Assembly: GCF_900129215.1 (NCBI RefSeq)
Contig: NZ_FQUQ01000001.1
Location: forward strand, 248,001 to 312,000
Source: Pedobacter caeni
Lineage (GTDB): Bacteria; Bacteroidota; Bacteroidia; Sphingobacteriales; Sphingobacteriaceae
Direction: 5' to 3'
Length of the DNA: 64,000 nucleotides
The notes beneath the pieces are model-generated. The model was not told the DNA's origin and ran no database searches. It was given only the letters and a program-made list of their open reading frames with translations. This document shows, in pieces, positions 16,448 through 26,164 of the stretch; within the stretch, counting starts at the first letter, position 1, and the number at the start of each line of letters is the position of its first letter. The translations under genes were made by a program, and so were the position numbers.

Positions 16448-16572
16448 TGATTTTACCCCCACAGTTGCAAAGAAATAACCGTCCCGTATTTCTAAGTAGG
16501 ATCAGACAGGAAGATATCGGTAAAATAACTTACTACTCAGCTAATTTGCATGAGTTTTCAGAAGAATATTAA
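16444..16572 (+). CDS. Possible 42-residue small protein overlapping the GH51 stop
   Basis: ATGA overlap with the GH51 stop gives a 42-codon frame (starts MMILPPQLQRNN, ends LHEFSEEY). The start-stop overlap would allow translational coupling. The translation has ordinary composition but no recognised motif, no signal peptide and no known family. It may be a chance frame. Confidence 0.2.
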   Translation: MMILPPQLQRNNRPVFLSRIRQEDIGKITYYSANLHEFSEEY

Positions 16573-16635
16573 AATTAGTTTTAAATAAGATTTGCAATAG
16601 GGCAAATTGTTTCCACTTATTTAAACCCATTAATT

Positions 16636-16956
16636 ATGAAAAAGTTATTATTTGTTCTGTTCCTGTCTTTTGCCTGTACGAGTATTTATGCACAAGTGAA
16701 AGCAACCAATCCGGATTTGCCCGTGTACAACAATGGCGATTCTTACGGTTATTACATTGACGAAATTCCAGGGGCACTTTATTATACCTGGACCGTTGTA
16801 GGGCCGGAAGGAGGATCAACGGTTTGGTATGCAGGAGATCGGGCAATTGATGTTGTTTTCTCTAAAAAAGGGATGTACGACATTATATGCACGGTTACCA
16901 TGGCTGATGGACCCGATCTTCTGTTTGCCCTGAGCCCTTATGTTCAGGAAGAATAA
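16636..16956 (+). CDS. Small secreted PKD-like domain protein
   Basis: A 106-residue protein: signal peptide about residues 1-19 (ending SIYAQ), then one immunoglobulin-like domain resembling the PKD-like domains of Bacteroidota (PGALYYTWTVVGPEGGSTVW, IDVVFSKKGMYDIICTVT). It lacks a C-terminal sorting domain. It stands 188 bases after GH51 and 151 bases before a SusC gene, in the same direction. No catalytic residues are visible; an extracellular binding or structural role is a guess. Confidence 0.75.
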   Translation: MKKLLFVLFLSFACTSIYAQVKATNPDLPVYNNGDSYGYYIDEIPGALYYTWTVVGPEGGSTVWYAGDRAIDVVFSKKGMYDIICTVTMADGPDLLFALSPYVQEE

Positions 16957-17107
16957 CAATGAATAACAAAACCGGTTACTGATCTGAAATGATTTCCTGC
17001 TTGTAACATAAATGTTAATATTCTGGGAATATCGGACAATATGCTCAGTATCTATCTGCGATTTTGCCTCTAGTTTTGGTTGAATACTAAACCAAAAACC
17101 AACAGGG

Positions 17108-20100
17108 ATGAAAATCAAATTAATTATCTTACTTATTTGTGCTTTTGCAATCAACTTTGCAAAAGCACAAACCAACGTCATCAGAGGGAAAGTAACTGAT
17201 GATTCCGGAGGCGGTATACCAGGTATATCGATCAAAGTAAAAGGCACTTCCTTGGGGACAGCCACAGATGCAAATGGTAATTTTAGCCTGCAGCATGCTG
17301 CTCCGGCCACGCTTATCATATCAGGCATTGGCTATTTATCTAAAGAAGTTGTATTTAACAACCAGTCAAATTTTACGGTTGTTCTTAAAAGCGACCTGCA
17401 GGACCTGAATGAAGTGGTGGTCACAGCGCTGGGCATCAAAAGAGAAAAGAGAATCCTGACCTACAGCTCACAGGAAGTAAAAGGTGATCAGCTGACACAG
17501 GCCAAAGAGCCTAACCTCGTGAATGCCATTGCAGGAAAGGTCTCCGGGGTGCAGATCACGAGTTCTTCGGGAACACCAGGAAGTTCATCCCGCATTGTGG
17601 TGAGGGGCGCAAATTCCTTTTATGGCAATAACGAAGCCTTAATGATCATTGACGGGATCCCGGTAGACAATTCGGAAAGGGGGAACCTCAATTCAGGCCC
17701 CGGAACAAACAGGATTGCAGATCTTGATCCCAATATTATTGACAACATCAACGTCCTGAAAGGAGGGGCGGCAACAGCTTTATATGGCTCAGATGGTGCA
17801 AAAGGAGTGATCATCATCACCACTAAAGCAGGGCAGAAAAACCGGAAACCAAGCCTCAATATCAGCTCGGGTTTTTCATTTGAAAACCCATTGCTCCCTG
17901 AGTTGCAAAATAAATACTCTTTGGGAACCAACGGGAACTATTATGACGGAGTAACACAAAAAACAAGTACTTCCTGGGGAGCGCTGATGGACACCTTGAA
18001 AATCAACGGACAGCCGGCAAAGGTCTACGATCAGTCTGATCTTTTTTTCAAAACAGGAAAAACCTATAGCAATACCATCAGTGTGGATGGGGGCAGCAAT
18101 ATCAGTTCTTATTTCCTTTCTTATTCCAACCTGAAACAGGAAGGAACAGTTCGGTCTACCTCATTCAACAGGAATACGCTTTTTGCAAAGTATAGCATGG
18201 AGGTGCTCAAAGGCCTCAATATGACTTTTTCATTGAATTATGCAAATACCAAAAACGACCGTCTGCCGGAAGGTTATGCCCTGGAAAGCCCGGTTTGGAC
18301 CATCTTTTCTGCACCGGTATCCTATGATTTACAGCCTTCGCTCAATGAGGATGGCAGTCAGCGCCTTTTTCGCTTTTCCCGAAATAACCCTTACTGGGTC
18401 ACAGATAACATTAAGAACAGGTCGGTCGTAAACAGGTTCATCCCAACTTTTACAGCCGACTATAAACCATTAAGCTGGTTAACGATCACTGAGCGCTTTG
18501 GAGCGGATGTTTACGTGGAACAGGATAAATATAAGGAATCGAGACTTTCGGTATCGAATCCTAATGGCAGGCTGGTCGATAACAATGTGAATTTCAGACA
18601 GTATAACAACGACATTATGGTGAATGCCAGCAAAACTTTTGGCGATTTCACTGCAGACCTGCTGCTGGGAAATAACATCATCTCTACCTATACCCAAAAT
18701 ATTTATGCGAACGGGCTTGGCATTACTGTCCCCGGACTGGATAATATGAGTGCAGCCTCAAATGTAACCTACAAAGAGGACAGCTACATCAGCAGGAAAA
18801 TCGGGTTTTATGCTCAGGCCAATATTGATTATAAAAAGTTTTTGGTGTTGTCTCTGACCGGTAGGTATGATGGAAATTCTGTGCTGGCGAAAAAGAGCAA
18901 CATGTATCCTTATGGCTCTGTGGCAACAAGCTTCATCTTCTCCAATTTCTTCTCATCGGGATTCTCAGATGTTATGAATTTTGGTAAACTGAGACTTTCC
19001 TATAGTACTGTTGGAAACGCAAGTATAGGAGCATATAGCTTACTGAACCCTTTTGAAAGTCAGACGGTAAGGAACATTGCTTTTCCTTATAGCGGACAGT
19101 CGGGATTTTTGATCAGCCCTGTATTAAATGATCCCAATTTAAAAAATGAACGGATCAACGAAATTGAACTGGGCCTGGAGACCGGGTTTTTCCGCAACAG
19201 GATTAACCTGGAGGTCACCTATTTCAATAAAAAAACAATAGATGGCATCATTCCGAATGTAGCAATTGCCCCTTCAACAGGGTATAACTCCACGAGTGTA
19301 AACTCTGCTGAAATGCGCAATCGCGGGATAGAGGTCCTGCTAAATGTGAAGCCGGTGAAAACAGAAAATTTTAGCTGGGATTTCACCCTGAATTATAGCC
19401 GTATCCGAAATAAGGTGCTGGCGATCTATGGGGATTTACAGCAGATTGGAAATGGCTTCACCAATATCATATTAAACCAGCCATACGGTGTAATCTATGG
19501 AACGAGATACGACAGAAATGCAGAAGGAAAATTGCTCATTGATGATAGTGGATTGCCGTTGGTAGCCGGGCGACAAGGAATTATAGGTGACATCAACCCG
19601 GATTGGATGGGTGGCCTGGTAAATAATTTCAGGTACAAACAATTCGGCCTCAGTTTTTCTTTTGATGTAAAAAAAGGTGGCGACATCCAGAACAACGTGG
19701 ACGGCTACGGATACTTTTATGGAACACCGAAAGTAACCGAAAACCGTGGCCCAAGGGTAGTGGAAGGCGTTAATATCAATACCGGAAACCCGAATCAGGT
19801 GGAAGTAAACGGGCAGAGCTATTACCAGCGCATCAACGGAATACTGGAATCCGTAATTCAGGATGGTACTTACGTTAAATTGAGAAATGTAAGCGTTGGT
19901 TATACTGTTAAACCCTCATGGATTGCAAAAAGCCCTTTTAAGGCAATTTCTTTCAACATCACCGGTCGTAACCTCTGGATATATGCGCCACATTTTACCG
20001 GTGGCGATCCTGAAGTAAGTTCATTTGGTTCGTCCAACGGATCGCAGGGAATATACTCCTTCTCTACACCCACATCGCGCTCCTTTGATTTTAGTTTGAA

Positions 20101-20113
20101 GTTAACCTTGTAA
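17108..20113 (+). CDS. SusC/RagA TonB-dependent outer-membrane transporter
   Basis: A 1001-residue transporter. Signal peptide about residues 1-20 (ends AKAQ). Residues 22-100 form the carboxypeptidase-regulatory-like domain (GKVTDDSGGGIPGISIKVKG). A TonB-box-like segment (LNEVVVTALGI) and the plug follow, with the SusC signature IRVRG-type RIVVRGANS, IDGIPVDNS, and LKGGAATALYGSDGAKGVII. The rest is the 22-strand barrel, ending in aromatic SLKLTL. There is no STN domain, so it should not signal to a FecR/ECF pair. A TAGTTTTG -7-like box lies at 17071-17078. It forms a two-gene unit with the SusD-like gene 18 bases downstream. Substrate unknown; no enzyme is in this unit. Confidence 0.97.
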   Translation: MKIKLIILLICAFAINFAKAQTNVIRGKVTDDSGGGIPGISIKVKGTSLGTATDANGNFSLQHAAPATLIISGIGYLSKEVVFNNQSNFTVVLKSDLQDLNEVVVTALGIKREKRILTYSSQEVKGDQLTQAKEPNLVNAIAGKVSGVQITSSSGTPGSSSRIVVRGANSFYGNNEALMIIDGIPVDNSERGNLNSGPGTNRIADLDPNIIDNINVLKGGAATALYGSDGAKGVIIITTKAGQKNRKPSLNISSGFSFENPLLPELQNKYSLGTNGNYYDGVTQKTSTSWGALMDTLKINGQPAKVYDQSDLFFKTGKTYSNTISVDGGSNISSYFLSYSNLKQEGTVRSTSFNRNTLFAKYSMEVLKGLNMTFSLNYANTKNDRLPEGYALESPVWTIFSAPVSYDLQPSLNEDGSQRLFRFSRNNPYWVTDNIKNRSVVNRFIPTFTADYKPLSWLTITERFGADVYVEQDKYKESRLSVSNPNGRLVDNNVNFRQYNNDIMVNASKTFGDFTADLLLGNNIISTYTQNIYANGLGITVPGLDNMSAASNVTYKEDSYISRKIGFYAQANIDYKKFLVLSLTGRYDGNSVLAKKSNMYPYGSVATSFIFSNFFSSGFSDVMNFGKLRLSYSTVGNASIGAYSLLNPFESQTVRNIAFPYSGQSGFLISPVLNDPNLKNERINEIELGLETGFFRNRINLEVTYFNKKTIDGIIPNVAIAPSTGYNSTSVNSAEMRNRGIEVLLNVKPVKTENFSWDFTLNYSRIRNKVLAIYGDLQQIGNGFTNIILNQPYGVIYGTRYDRNAEGKLLIDDSGLPLVAGRQGIIGDINPDWMGGLVNNFRYKQFGLSFSFDVKKGGDIQNNVDGYGYFYGTPKVTENRGPRVVEGVNINTGNPNQVEVNGQSYYQRINGILESVIQDGTYVKLRNVSVGYTVKPSWIAKSPFKAISFNITGRNLWIYAPHFTGGDPEVSSFGSSNGSQGIYSFSTPTSRSFDFSLKLTL

Positions 20114-20131
20114 TTTATTAATACGATCAAG

Positions 20132-21532
20132 ATGAAAAAGATATATCTGATTTTAACTGTCATCAGCCTTATGATTAGCTCAGGCTGTAAGAAATATATT
20201 GATGTAAATGAAGACCCCAACAGGCCGATCAATGTAACTGAACCGTTAATGCTGGCACCAATAGAAATGCTGATCTCCCAAAATATAAATGCGGCTGGTG
20301 ATGGAAACTTAAGCATCGTTTTGCAGCAGTATATACAGGTGATCGCCCTGAATCAGGTAGCCCCAAATTTCGGCACCTATTTAATGTATAGCCAGGATAT
20401 GGATGGCGACTGGAACAACATGTATGTACGGACACTCAATAACCTTGCTCTACTTAAGAGCAAAGCGGCAGCGAATGGCAACGCCAATTATTCCGGCATT
20501 GCCAAGATTTTAACCGCTTATTGTATAGGTACAGCAAGCGACGCCTGGGGAGATATCCCATACTCCGCAGCATTTGCTGGCAAAGGGAATCTGACGCCGG
20601 TATACGACAGCCAGGAGTCTGTATACAAACAAATCAACGCCTTATTGGAAGAGGGGATCGCAGATATCACAAAACAGGCTGGCCTGAAACCAGGTAGTGA
20701 CGATTATTTCTATAATGGAGATATGGATAAATGGAAGAAACTGGCCTATACTTTAAAGGCCCGCTACCTGATGCACCTGACTAAAGCCCCGGGGTATAAT
20801 GCCGCAACACAAGCTCAACTGGCCTTAACTGCATTGAGCAATGGAATGACCACGAATGCGGATGACCTGAAAATGGTTTTTGTAGGCACTCCGGGAACAG
20901 AAAACCCATGGCAGCAAAATTTCCTCCCGGCCAGTACACTGGTCCTTGCCAATACATTTGTAGATGGATTTAAAACAAGAAATGATCCCAGACTGGCCAA
21001 AATGATCGCACCGGCAAAAGAAACGGGACTTTATACAGGCCGGGAAGCTGGTCTTGACGAAATCGGAAGTCTGGAATCCTATTCTATTCCGGCAAATTTC
21101 TATGCCGCCCCAAATGCATTTAATTACCTGCTGAACTATACAGAAGCTTTGTTTATAAAGGCAGAGGCCACTCTAATCTTATCAGGTGCTACAGCAGCTC
21201 AGCCGATATACACGGAGGCCGTAAACGCACATATGGCAAAAGTAGGAGTCAGCAATAGCGATGCAAATGCTTACCTGAGCAGTCGCGGGAATTTAACCAC
21301 CGCAAACGCCCTGAGATTGATTATCGAAGAAAAATCCATTTCGAACTTTCTGAATGCAGAGAATTACACAGACTGGAGGCGGACCGGATTTCCGTTATTA
21401 ACAAAAGTTAAAAATGCCCTCTCGGAGATTCCACGCAGGGTATTATACCCAAATACGGAAATCATCTCCAACCCACAGCCACAACAGAACGCAAAATTAA
21501 CTGATAGGGTATGGTGGGATAGAAACCTTTAA
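20132..21532 (+). CDS. SusD-like surface lipoprotein (SusD_like-2 type)
   Basis: A 466-residue lipoprotein with a lipobox in ISLMISSGCKKY (Cys about residue 19). The start CKKYIDVNEDPNRP and the YTLKARYLMHL, FKTRNDPRLAKMI and TEALFIKAEA motifs fit the SusD/RagB nutrient-binding family, in its SusD_like-2 branch. It would pair with the preceding SusC as the glycan- or peptide-capturing lid. It is followed by a strong terminator. Length fits the family. Confidence 0.93.
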   Translation: MKKIYLILTVISLMISSGCKKYIDVNEDPNRPINVTEPLMLAPIEMLISQNINAAGDGNLSIVLQQYIQVIALNQVAPNFGTYLMYSQDMDGDWNNMYVRTLNNLALLKSKAAANGNANYSGIAKILTAYCIGTASDAWGDIPYSAAFAGKGNLTPVYDSQESVYKQINALLEEGIADITKQAGLKPGSDDYFYNGDMDKWKKLAYTLKARYLMHLTKAPGYNAATQAQLALTALSNGMTTNADDLKMVFVGTPGTENPWQQNFLPASTLVLANTFVDGFKTRNDPRLAKMIAPAKETGLYTGREAGLDEIGSLESYSIPANFYAAPNAFNYLLNYTEALFIKAEATLILSGATAAQPIYTEAVNAHMAKVGVSNSDANAYLSSRGNLTTANALRLIIEEKSISNFLNAENYTDWRRTGFPLLTKVKNALSEIPRRVLYPNTEIISNPQPQQNAKLTDRVWWDRNL

Positions 21533-21540
21533 AAGCAAAA

Positions 21541-21577
21541 AGAACCTGTTCAAAGTCATGAACAGGTTCTTTTTTTA
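21541..21577. terminator. Bidirectional terminator after susD
   Basis: An 11-bp perfect stem (AGAACCTGTTC and GAACAGGTTCT, 21541-21551 and 21560-21570) has A-residues before and seven Ts after. It ends the SusC-SusD transcript and can also serve the convergent minus-strand gene ending at 21596. Confidence 0.9.
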
Positions 21578-21595
21578 CGCCGGTGTTTACTGATC

Positions 21596-23008
21596 CTATT
21601 GTGTTAAATAGTTATAAATTTCAGTGTTTTTCATTTGCTGTTGATATTCTGCCTGGGAACCAGCCATCATAGGATAGAAAAATACCTCTTTATTTCTGAA
21701 GGTGAAAGTACGGCTATACCCATTCTTACCTGCTTTTATGGTTTTCATGGCGCGATCCAGATCGCTTTTAAACTTCTTTTTGTTTTCTTTTTCGTCTGAC
21801 AGATAAGACTTTAATTCCTTTGTTGCAAGCTCCTGGTTACTTTGACTGTCGATGATTAATCCCAGTAAATATCCATAAGCCTCATCTTTCCTGCCGGCTT
21901 TATAACATGTTTTTGAAAGGTCATAAATGATCCGTTCCATATCTTTGATATAAGTGGTTCCGCTTGACACTTCGTAACGGAAATCAAATGCTGCCTTTTT
22001 ATAAAAATCAATGGCCTGTCCGTAATTTCCCTGCGACAAATAATAATCCGCCAGAGCATGGGCCGACAAATGTTGTATGTTTAAGAGTTCGTTGATCTCA
22101 AACTGATCTTTCTTTTTGAAGGTCGAAAAATCCAGGGTTAAAAAGTAATTAAACTGGGGAACATAATCTTTCAGGTTAAACCGCGTGATTTTAGTGTCTA
22201 ACTTCTCTATGTTTTTGTGTAGTTCCTGATTTGATTTAAAAGACTCGTTCTGAACCAGTTCTTTTAATAATTGCCGGATATCATCCGTTCTGAAATCATG
22301 GAATAAGGGAAACTTTTCTCTGTCAGTCTTCTCCTCACCAACTCTGGTAATCCGCCTTTGCTCCATTTCTTTAACGGAATTTCCGGTATTAAAAATATCC
22401 TCACCAGAAATACTGATCTTAAAAGCATATATAATCACACGGGGTTTCTCCTGACTTTTATATTGATTGTCTATGCTGATCACATACATCCAGTTCTCGT
22501 CTCCGCGAACAAATGATATTGAATTTGGTTCATTTACAATAAACTCAGCTGGGTTCTGCGTAAAAGTTCCCTGTACTTCGGGTCTGTTCCTTAGCAATAC
22601 GCTGAAGAATTTTGTACGACCTACTTCTTCCATCTTGTAGAGGTACTTTTGAACATATTCTTTCATATCTTCCGTTAAGCCCCCGGTTGATCTCGAGCGG
22701 ATTGCCGAAACATTAATTTTATCGTTGTCGAACCTATATTTTGCAGGGAAAACAACAAGTTTAGCTTCCGGGTCTGAAAGTACAATCGCAATACCTACAT
22801 TATCTTTTGAGAAATTGGACAGGCTTAGTTTTTTAGATTTCTCAAAACCTGTGAGCATCGTACTCAAGAACTTATAGTTGGGGTCAGCAGACGAATAGCT
22901 ATTTACTACGGTTTTAACCTTGCTTTGTATGTCAGCATATTTTTCCTGGGCCTGTCCAATATTGAATATTGAAATAAAGAGGAAGTTAAATAAGAGTGTT
23001 CTTTTCAT
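21596..23008 (-). CDS. Secreted protein of unknown function with TPR-like repeat
   Basis: A 470-residue protein with a signal peptide (about residues 1-20, ending IGQAQ). The N-terminal 200 residues have no family I recognise (AIVLSDPEAKLVVFPAKYRF, FFSVLLRNRPEVQGTF). From about residue 310 the pattern LSAHALADYYLSQGNYGQAI and the helix after it look like one or two tetratricopeptide repeats. The C-terminus is charged and helical. It stands alone on the minus strand, with a leader of about 175 bases containing hairpins shared with the gene behind it. No function is proposed beyond export. Confidence 0.85.
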   Translation of the reverse strand: MKRTLLFNFLFISIFNIGQAQEKYADIQSKVKTVVNSYSSADPNYKFLSTMLTGFEKSKKLSLSNFSKDNVGIAIVLSDPEAKLVVFPAKYRFDNDKINVSAIRSRSTGGLTEDMKEYVQKYLYKMEEVGRTKFFSVLLRNRPEVQGTFTQNPAEFIVNEPNSISFVRGDENWMYVISIDNQYKSQEKPRVIIYAFKISISGEDIFNTGNSVKEMEQRRITRVGEEKTDREKFPLFHDFRTDDIRQLLKELVQNESFKSNQELHKNIEKLDTKITRFNLKDYVPQFNYFLTLDFSTFKKKDQFEINELLNIQHLSAHALADYYLSQGNYGQAIDFYKKAAFDFRYEVSSGTTYIKDMERIIYDLSKTCYKAGRKDEAYGYLLGLIIDSQSNQELATKELKSYLSDEKENKKKFKSDLDRAMKTIKAGKNGYSRTFTFRNKEVFFYPMMAGSQAEYQQQMKNTEIYNYLTQ

Positions 23009-23105
23009 AATTGGGTAGATAGGTAAACGAAGATATTAAAAGGTCGTTATGTTGCGGCAATTAATGATCATTTTTGTGAAAAATGGTAACGGTTAGGGGC
23101 TAAGA

Positions 23106-23145
23106 TATCATGCTCATGATTCGCTTTTCCGTTAAGAAAAGCGAA
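23106..23145 (-). terminator. Hairpin pair after the EamA gene
   Basis: Two palindromes are adjacent: ATCATG-CT-CATGAT (23106-23119) and TTCGCTTTTC/GAAAAGCGAA with a CGTTAA loop (23120-23129 and 23136-23145). They lie between the 3' end of the minus-strand EamA gene and the start of the next minus-strand gene. Without a long T-run, termination is likely but not certain. Confidence 0.5.
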
Positions 23146-23186
23146 CCTGCACATGTGCTAAAGAAATCATATATCATTTACGGGAT

Positions 23187-24095
23187 TTAGGTCCCTTTGT
23201 CCTTTTCTGTTGCGGGGATATTTAACAAAACAATGGACAACAGCATCAATAGCACGCCTGTCCACTGTAAGAAACTGACCTGTTCTTTGAGGATCACGTA
23301 AGAACAGACGATGGCTACCGGAAGCTCTACTGCCATAATGATTGCACTGATACCTGCACCAATCTGTGATATGCCTTTGGCAAATAAAACCGGTGGGATG
23401 ATCGTTCCGAACAAAGCGAGAAAAAGAGCCCATTTTCCCAAATCAGGATCCAGGATATGCGCGCTGCCCGCAAGTGCCTGTACATTAAAAAAGAAGATCC
23501 CTGCTGCCGAACCGGTTACAATGATCGCACTTTTTTGTAATGCTGCAACACTTTTTCCAACCCTGCTGTTGCCCACAATATAAATGGCATATAGTAAGGA
23601 CGAAAGTAAAGCATACAAGATCCCTTTCAGGGACAGGTTTGTTTTAAATTCGGTCAGCATTCCACTAGCCAGAACTGTTCCTGTGATAATTAACAGAACC
23701 GTCATCAGCTGCATTGGTGTTGGTTTCTTTTTAAATACAAGCCATTCCAGGAATACGCCTATCCATACAAATTGCATCAAAAATACAATAGCCACAGAAG
23801 CAGGGATATATTTAACAGAAACATAATAGGTAAAGGTGGTCAGTCCGATGGTGATGCCTGTTAAGAGAAGTGCTAAAAATGACGACCAGTTTCCGGTTCT
23901 GATGGCCACATTGCCATTCTTTTTACCGGATATCAATACCAGTAACCATAAGGCAATCATACCAATGAAGGCTTGGGAAAAGGAGATTTCGGAAGGGGAG
24001 TAGCCTTCTTTATACGCCAACTTTACAAAAGTTGATAAGAAACCGTAGCTGCATGCTCCGGCAAAAACCATGATGATATATTTAATTTTAATCAT
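23187..24095 (-). CDS. EamA/DMT-family inner-membrane transporter
   Basis: A 302-residue membrane protein with about ten transmembrane segments and the two-fold EamA repeat. First half: SYGFLSTFVKLAYKEGYSP, YIPASVAIVFLMQFVWIGV; second half: IYALLSSLLYAIYIVGNSR, GAGISAIIMAVELPVAIVC followed by ...LKEQVSFLQWTGVLLML. Family members export amino acids, drugs or metabolites. The ATG at 24095 (MIKIKYIIMVF) is preferred over one 19 codons upstream because it begins directly with the first helix. It has no obvious functional partner nearby; the substrate cannot be read. Confidence 0.9.
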   Translation of the reverse strand: MIKIKYIIMVFAGACSYGFLSTFVKLAYKEGYSPSEISFSQAFIGMIALWLLVLISGKKNGNVAIRTGNWSSFLALLLTGITIGLTTFTYYVSVKYIPASVAIVFLMQFVWIGVFLEWLVFKKKPTPMQLMTVLLIITGTVLASGMLTEFKTNLSLKGILYALLSSLLYAIYIVGNSRVGKSVAALQKSAIIVTGSAAGIFFFNVQALAGSAHILDPDLGKWALFLALFGTIIPPVLFAKGISQIGAGISAIIMAVELPVAIVCSYVILKEQVSFLQWTGVLLMLLSIVLLNIPATEKDKGT

Positions 24096-24414
24096 GAATT
24101 GAGTTGTTTTAAATGCTGTTAATCCTAAGAATAATGAAGAAAATACATGCATTGCAAAACAACCCCAGGCATCAATGGGATGTCTGTTCAGGTAAAGGAC
24201 TGAAGTTTACAGCTGGTTATTTTGCAAGCAAAATAACGTTTGGCGGAGGGGTATTACAAAATAGAAGTCCCATATCATTTATTTGAAATCAAATATAAAA
24301 TATAAATCTCTCATTTAACAGGAATTAAGGAGAGATTCCCAAAAGCATAAATATCCCTGGATACAGGTATTTTATGGGCTGTGCTACTGGTTATCTTTGT
24401 AAAAAGACCAGACG
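24096..24414. other. Divergent intergenic region, EamA gene to secreted-protein gene
   Basis: This is the longest gene-free stretch. It holds a minus-strand TATATTTG at 24297-24290, which could drive the EamA gene from a long leader, next to an ATTTG-AAAT-CAAAT palindrome (24281-24294), and a plus-strand TATCTTTG at 24392-24399. I see no RNA gene, repeat array or further coding frame. Confidence 0.5.
24392..24399 (+). promoter_or_regulatory. -7 box upstream of the 240-residue secreted protein gene
   Basis: TATCTTTG matches the Bacteroidota TAnnTTTG -7 consensus exactly and lies 15 bases before the ATG. The -33 position holds TTT rather than TTG, so the promoter may be weak or activated. Confidence 0.45.
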
Positions 24415-25137
24415 ATGCTGAACCAGGCTTTAAAAACAAAACTTTTTTATGCGATCTCATTATTACTCTACAGTATGATAGCCCAGGCGCAGACAGGTAA
24501 AAGTTATAAGGCATTAAAAAGTCACGATGTCCTGAAACAGGGAAACGTTGAGAAAAATAGATGGGAATATGATATACTTGATTTTAAGAAGGATCGGGTA
24601 GGTGTATTAAGCTACATCATTTACAGCGAACGTGTGGATGGTCAAACTTACGCTGTTGCAAGTGTGGATGATGATTGGAGCTATTATAAATGGCAGAAGC
24701 GCAATGACCTGATCCAGTTAGAGGGCTTGAGTGATGATAATGAGCTGAAGAGCCTGAAAATCAATGGCAATGGTTTTGTAAGTTCCAAAAACAAACGACT
24801 GATATTTAAGGAGCGTAAACCATTACAACCGGCAGATACGGTGATCGGGAAAACTTATGCGCTTAATTTGTATGATAATGAGTATTCTGCCTTTAGTTTC
24901 GACAAGGAAAATGTAGAAATCGCCTCCTGGAAAGAGGTAGGCACAACAGAAAAGACATTTGTTATTGATGAAAGGGAAAAGCCAAAAAAATACAAATGGG
25001 TAGCTGATGGTAATTATATTCTGATCCTGGGATTTGAACCATGGGATGTTGCACTGTTCAAAAGCAATACCGTCATAGGTCTATATGAAGGTAAATTAAT
25101 GCCACTGACATTAGAAACACGTAAACCAAAGAAATAG
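24415..25137 (+). CDS. Secreted protein of unknown function
   Basis: A 240-residue protein with a signal peptide (about residues 1-25, ending AQAQ). The mature part is beta-rich and charged, with two similar-looking halves (YDILDFKKDRVGVLSYIIYS; LYDNEYSAFSFDKENVEIAS), perhaps a duplicated sandwich. No family is recognised. It is monocistronic: its promoter box is 15 bases upstream and a hairpin overlaps the stop codon. Confidence 0.75.
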   Translation: MLNQALKTKLFYAISLLLYSMIAQAQTGKSYKALKSHDVLKQGNVEKNRWEYDILDFKKDRVGVLSYIIYSERVDGQTYAVASVDDDWSYYKWQKRNDLIQLEGLSDDNELKSLKINGNGFVSSKNKRLIFKERKPLQPADTVIGKTYALNLYDNEYSAFSFDKENVEIASWKEVGTTEKTFVIDEREKPKKYKWVADGNYILILGFEPWDVALFKSNTVIGLYEGKLMPLTLETRKPKK

Positions 25138-25166
25138 CTCCGTTTTTCTGTTAAGAAAAACAGAGC
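25137..25166 (+). terminator. Hairpin overlapping the stop of the 240-residue gene
   Basis: A 12-bp stem with one G-U pair (25137-25148 and 25155-25166) has a TGTTAA loop and a TTTTTC/GAAAAA core. It closely resembles the hairpin at 23120-23145, which has a TTTTC/GAAAA core and a CGTTAA loop. Confidence 0.55.
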
Positions 25167-25210
25167 TATATGTTATTCAAATTGGCAGGCTTGAAGCCCG
25201 CTCTCAAAAT

Positions 25211-26164
25211 TTATTTGGCAAATGAGAATCTTCTGGAGATACTGAATCCCCAGCGGTATTGCCCTTTGAGCCATGAACTTGTGGTTTGTGGAATGAACTG
25301 CATCTCCTGGATCGCGGTTGCATTCGTAAAGTTCAGGTGAAATACGTGTCCTCCGGTTTCCATTTCCAATCCTATACCCAGAGGGTTGTAAAATTTAGTG
25401 GCGGTAACCTCTTCCAGATAGGCTTTGTCTGCCTTATTCCGGAATGGCAGAAAGTAATCTATCACAATTGCCATCCGGCGGCTAAACTTCATCCTGCCAC
25501 CTACACCAATCGCGAACATATCATTCTGATCACGGAAGGCGGTAAAGTTCCGGTGTACATAGCTTGGGGTCAGGGTAAAGGATAGGTTAGCGTTGAACTT
25601 CCTGGCCAGGATGATTTGGGCCACCCAATTCTGACGGTCTTTAAAGCCATCATAAGCAATAGGAGAGGCTGGATCATCCTTATTGGCGGATACCGCTGCA
25701 ATCGTGTTACTTCCAAATAAGGTAACCGCAAATGGAATATGGTCATCCGTAGTTTGTTGCAGTAACCGGTATTTCAGGCTCCCTTCATAGAGTTGCTGCA
25801 CTGCTGTAGCGCCTTTTGCTCTGGCCAGACCTACGGTCAGGTTATCAGTTATCCCATATTCAAATCCAATGCGGACATCAGTGGAGTTGTCTAATCCGAA
25901 AAACTTCCGGATTCCCCCGTCATTACCTGCAATGTCTCCAAAACGGTGGTCAACCTTAAAATCAAGCTCATTCTTGTAAAGGGTTTCATTGGTATGCCCG
26001 TTGATCAGTTTGGTGGATTTGAAAGTCGCCTTTACTTTCTCATTTTTAACAGAAGGAACTGCGAGCTCCTTTTCGAGTTCTTCCTGTGCAAATGCCGTCC
26101 GGGCACTCAACAACAACAGGACAGAAAAAATGATGATCTGTGGTTTAGCTATTTGTGTCTTCAT
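25211..26164 (-). CDS. DUF5777 family outer-membrane beta-barrel protein
   Basis: A 317-residue protein with a signal peptide (about residues 1-26, ending TAFAQ). It has alternating beta-strand patterns throughout and the DUF5777 features FKSTKLINGHTNETLYKNEL, DHRFGDIAGNDGG and FFGLDNSTDVRIGFEYGITD. It ends in aromatic SISRRFSFAK, as barrels do. It probably sits in the outer membrane; its cargo or partner is unknown. Its ATG overlaps the YceI stop by one base (TAATG on the coding strand), so the two are translationally coupled. It is the last gene of a cytochrome c, YceI, DUF5777 operon. Confidence 0.9.
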   Translation of the reverse strand: MKTQIAKPQIIIFSVLLLLSARTAFAQEELEKELAVPSVKNEKVKATFKSTKLINGHTNETLYKNELDFKVDHRFGDIAGNDGGIRKFFGLDNSTDVRIGFEYGITDNLTVGLARAKGATAVQQLYEGSLKYRLLQQTTDDHIPFAVTLFGSNTIAAVSANKDDPASPIAYDGFKDRQNWVAQIILARKFNANLSFTLTPSYVHRNFTAFRDQNDMFAIGVGGRMKFSRRMAIVIDYFLPFRNKADKAYLEEVTATKFYNPLGIGLEMETGGHVFHLNFTNATAIQEMQFIPQTTSSWLKGQYRWGFSISRRFSFAK

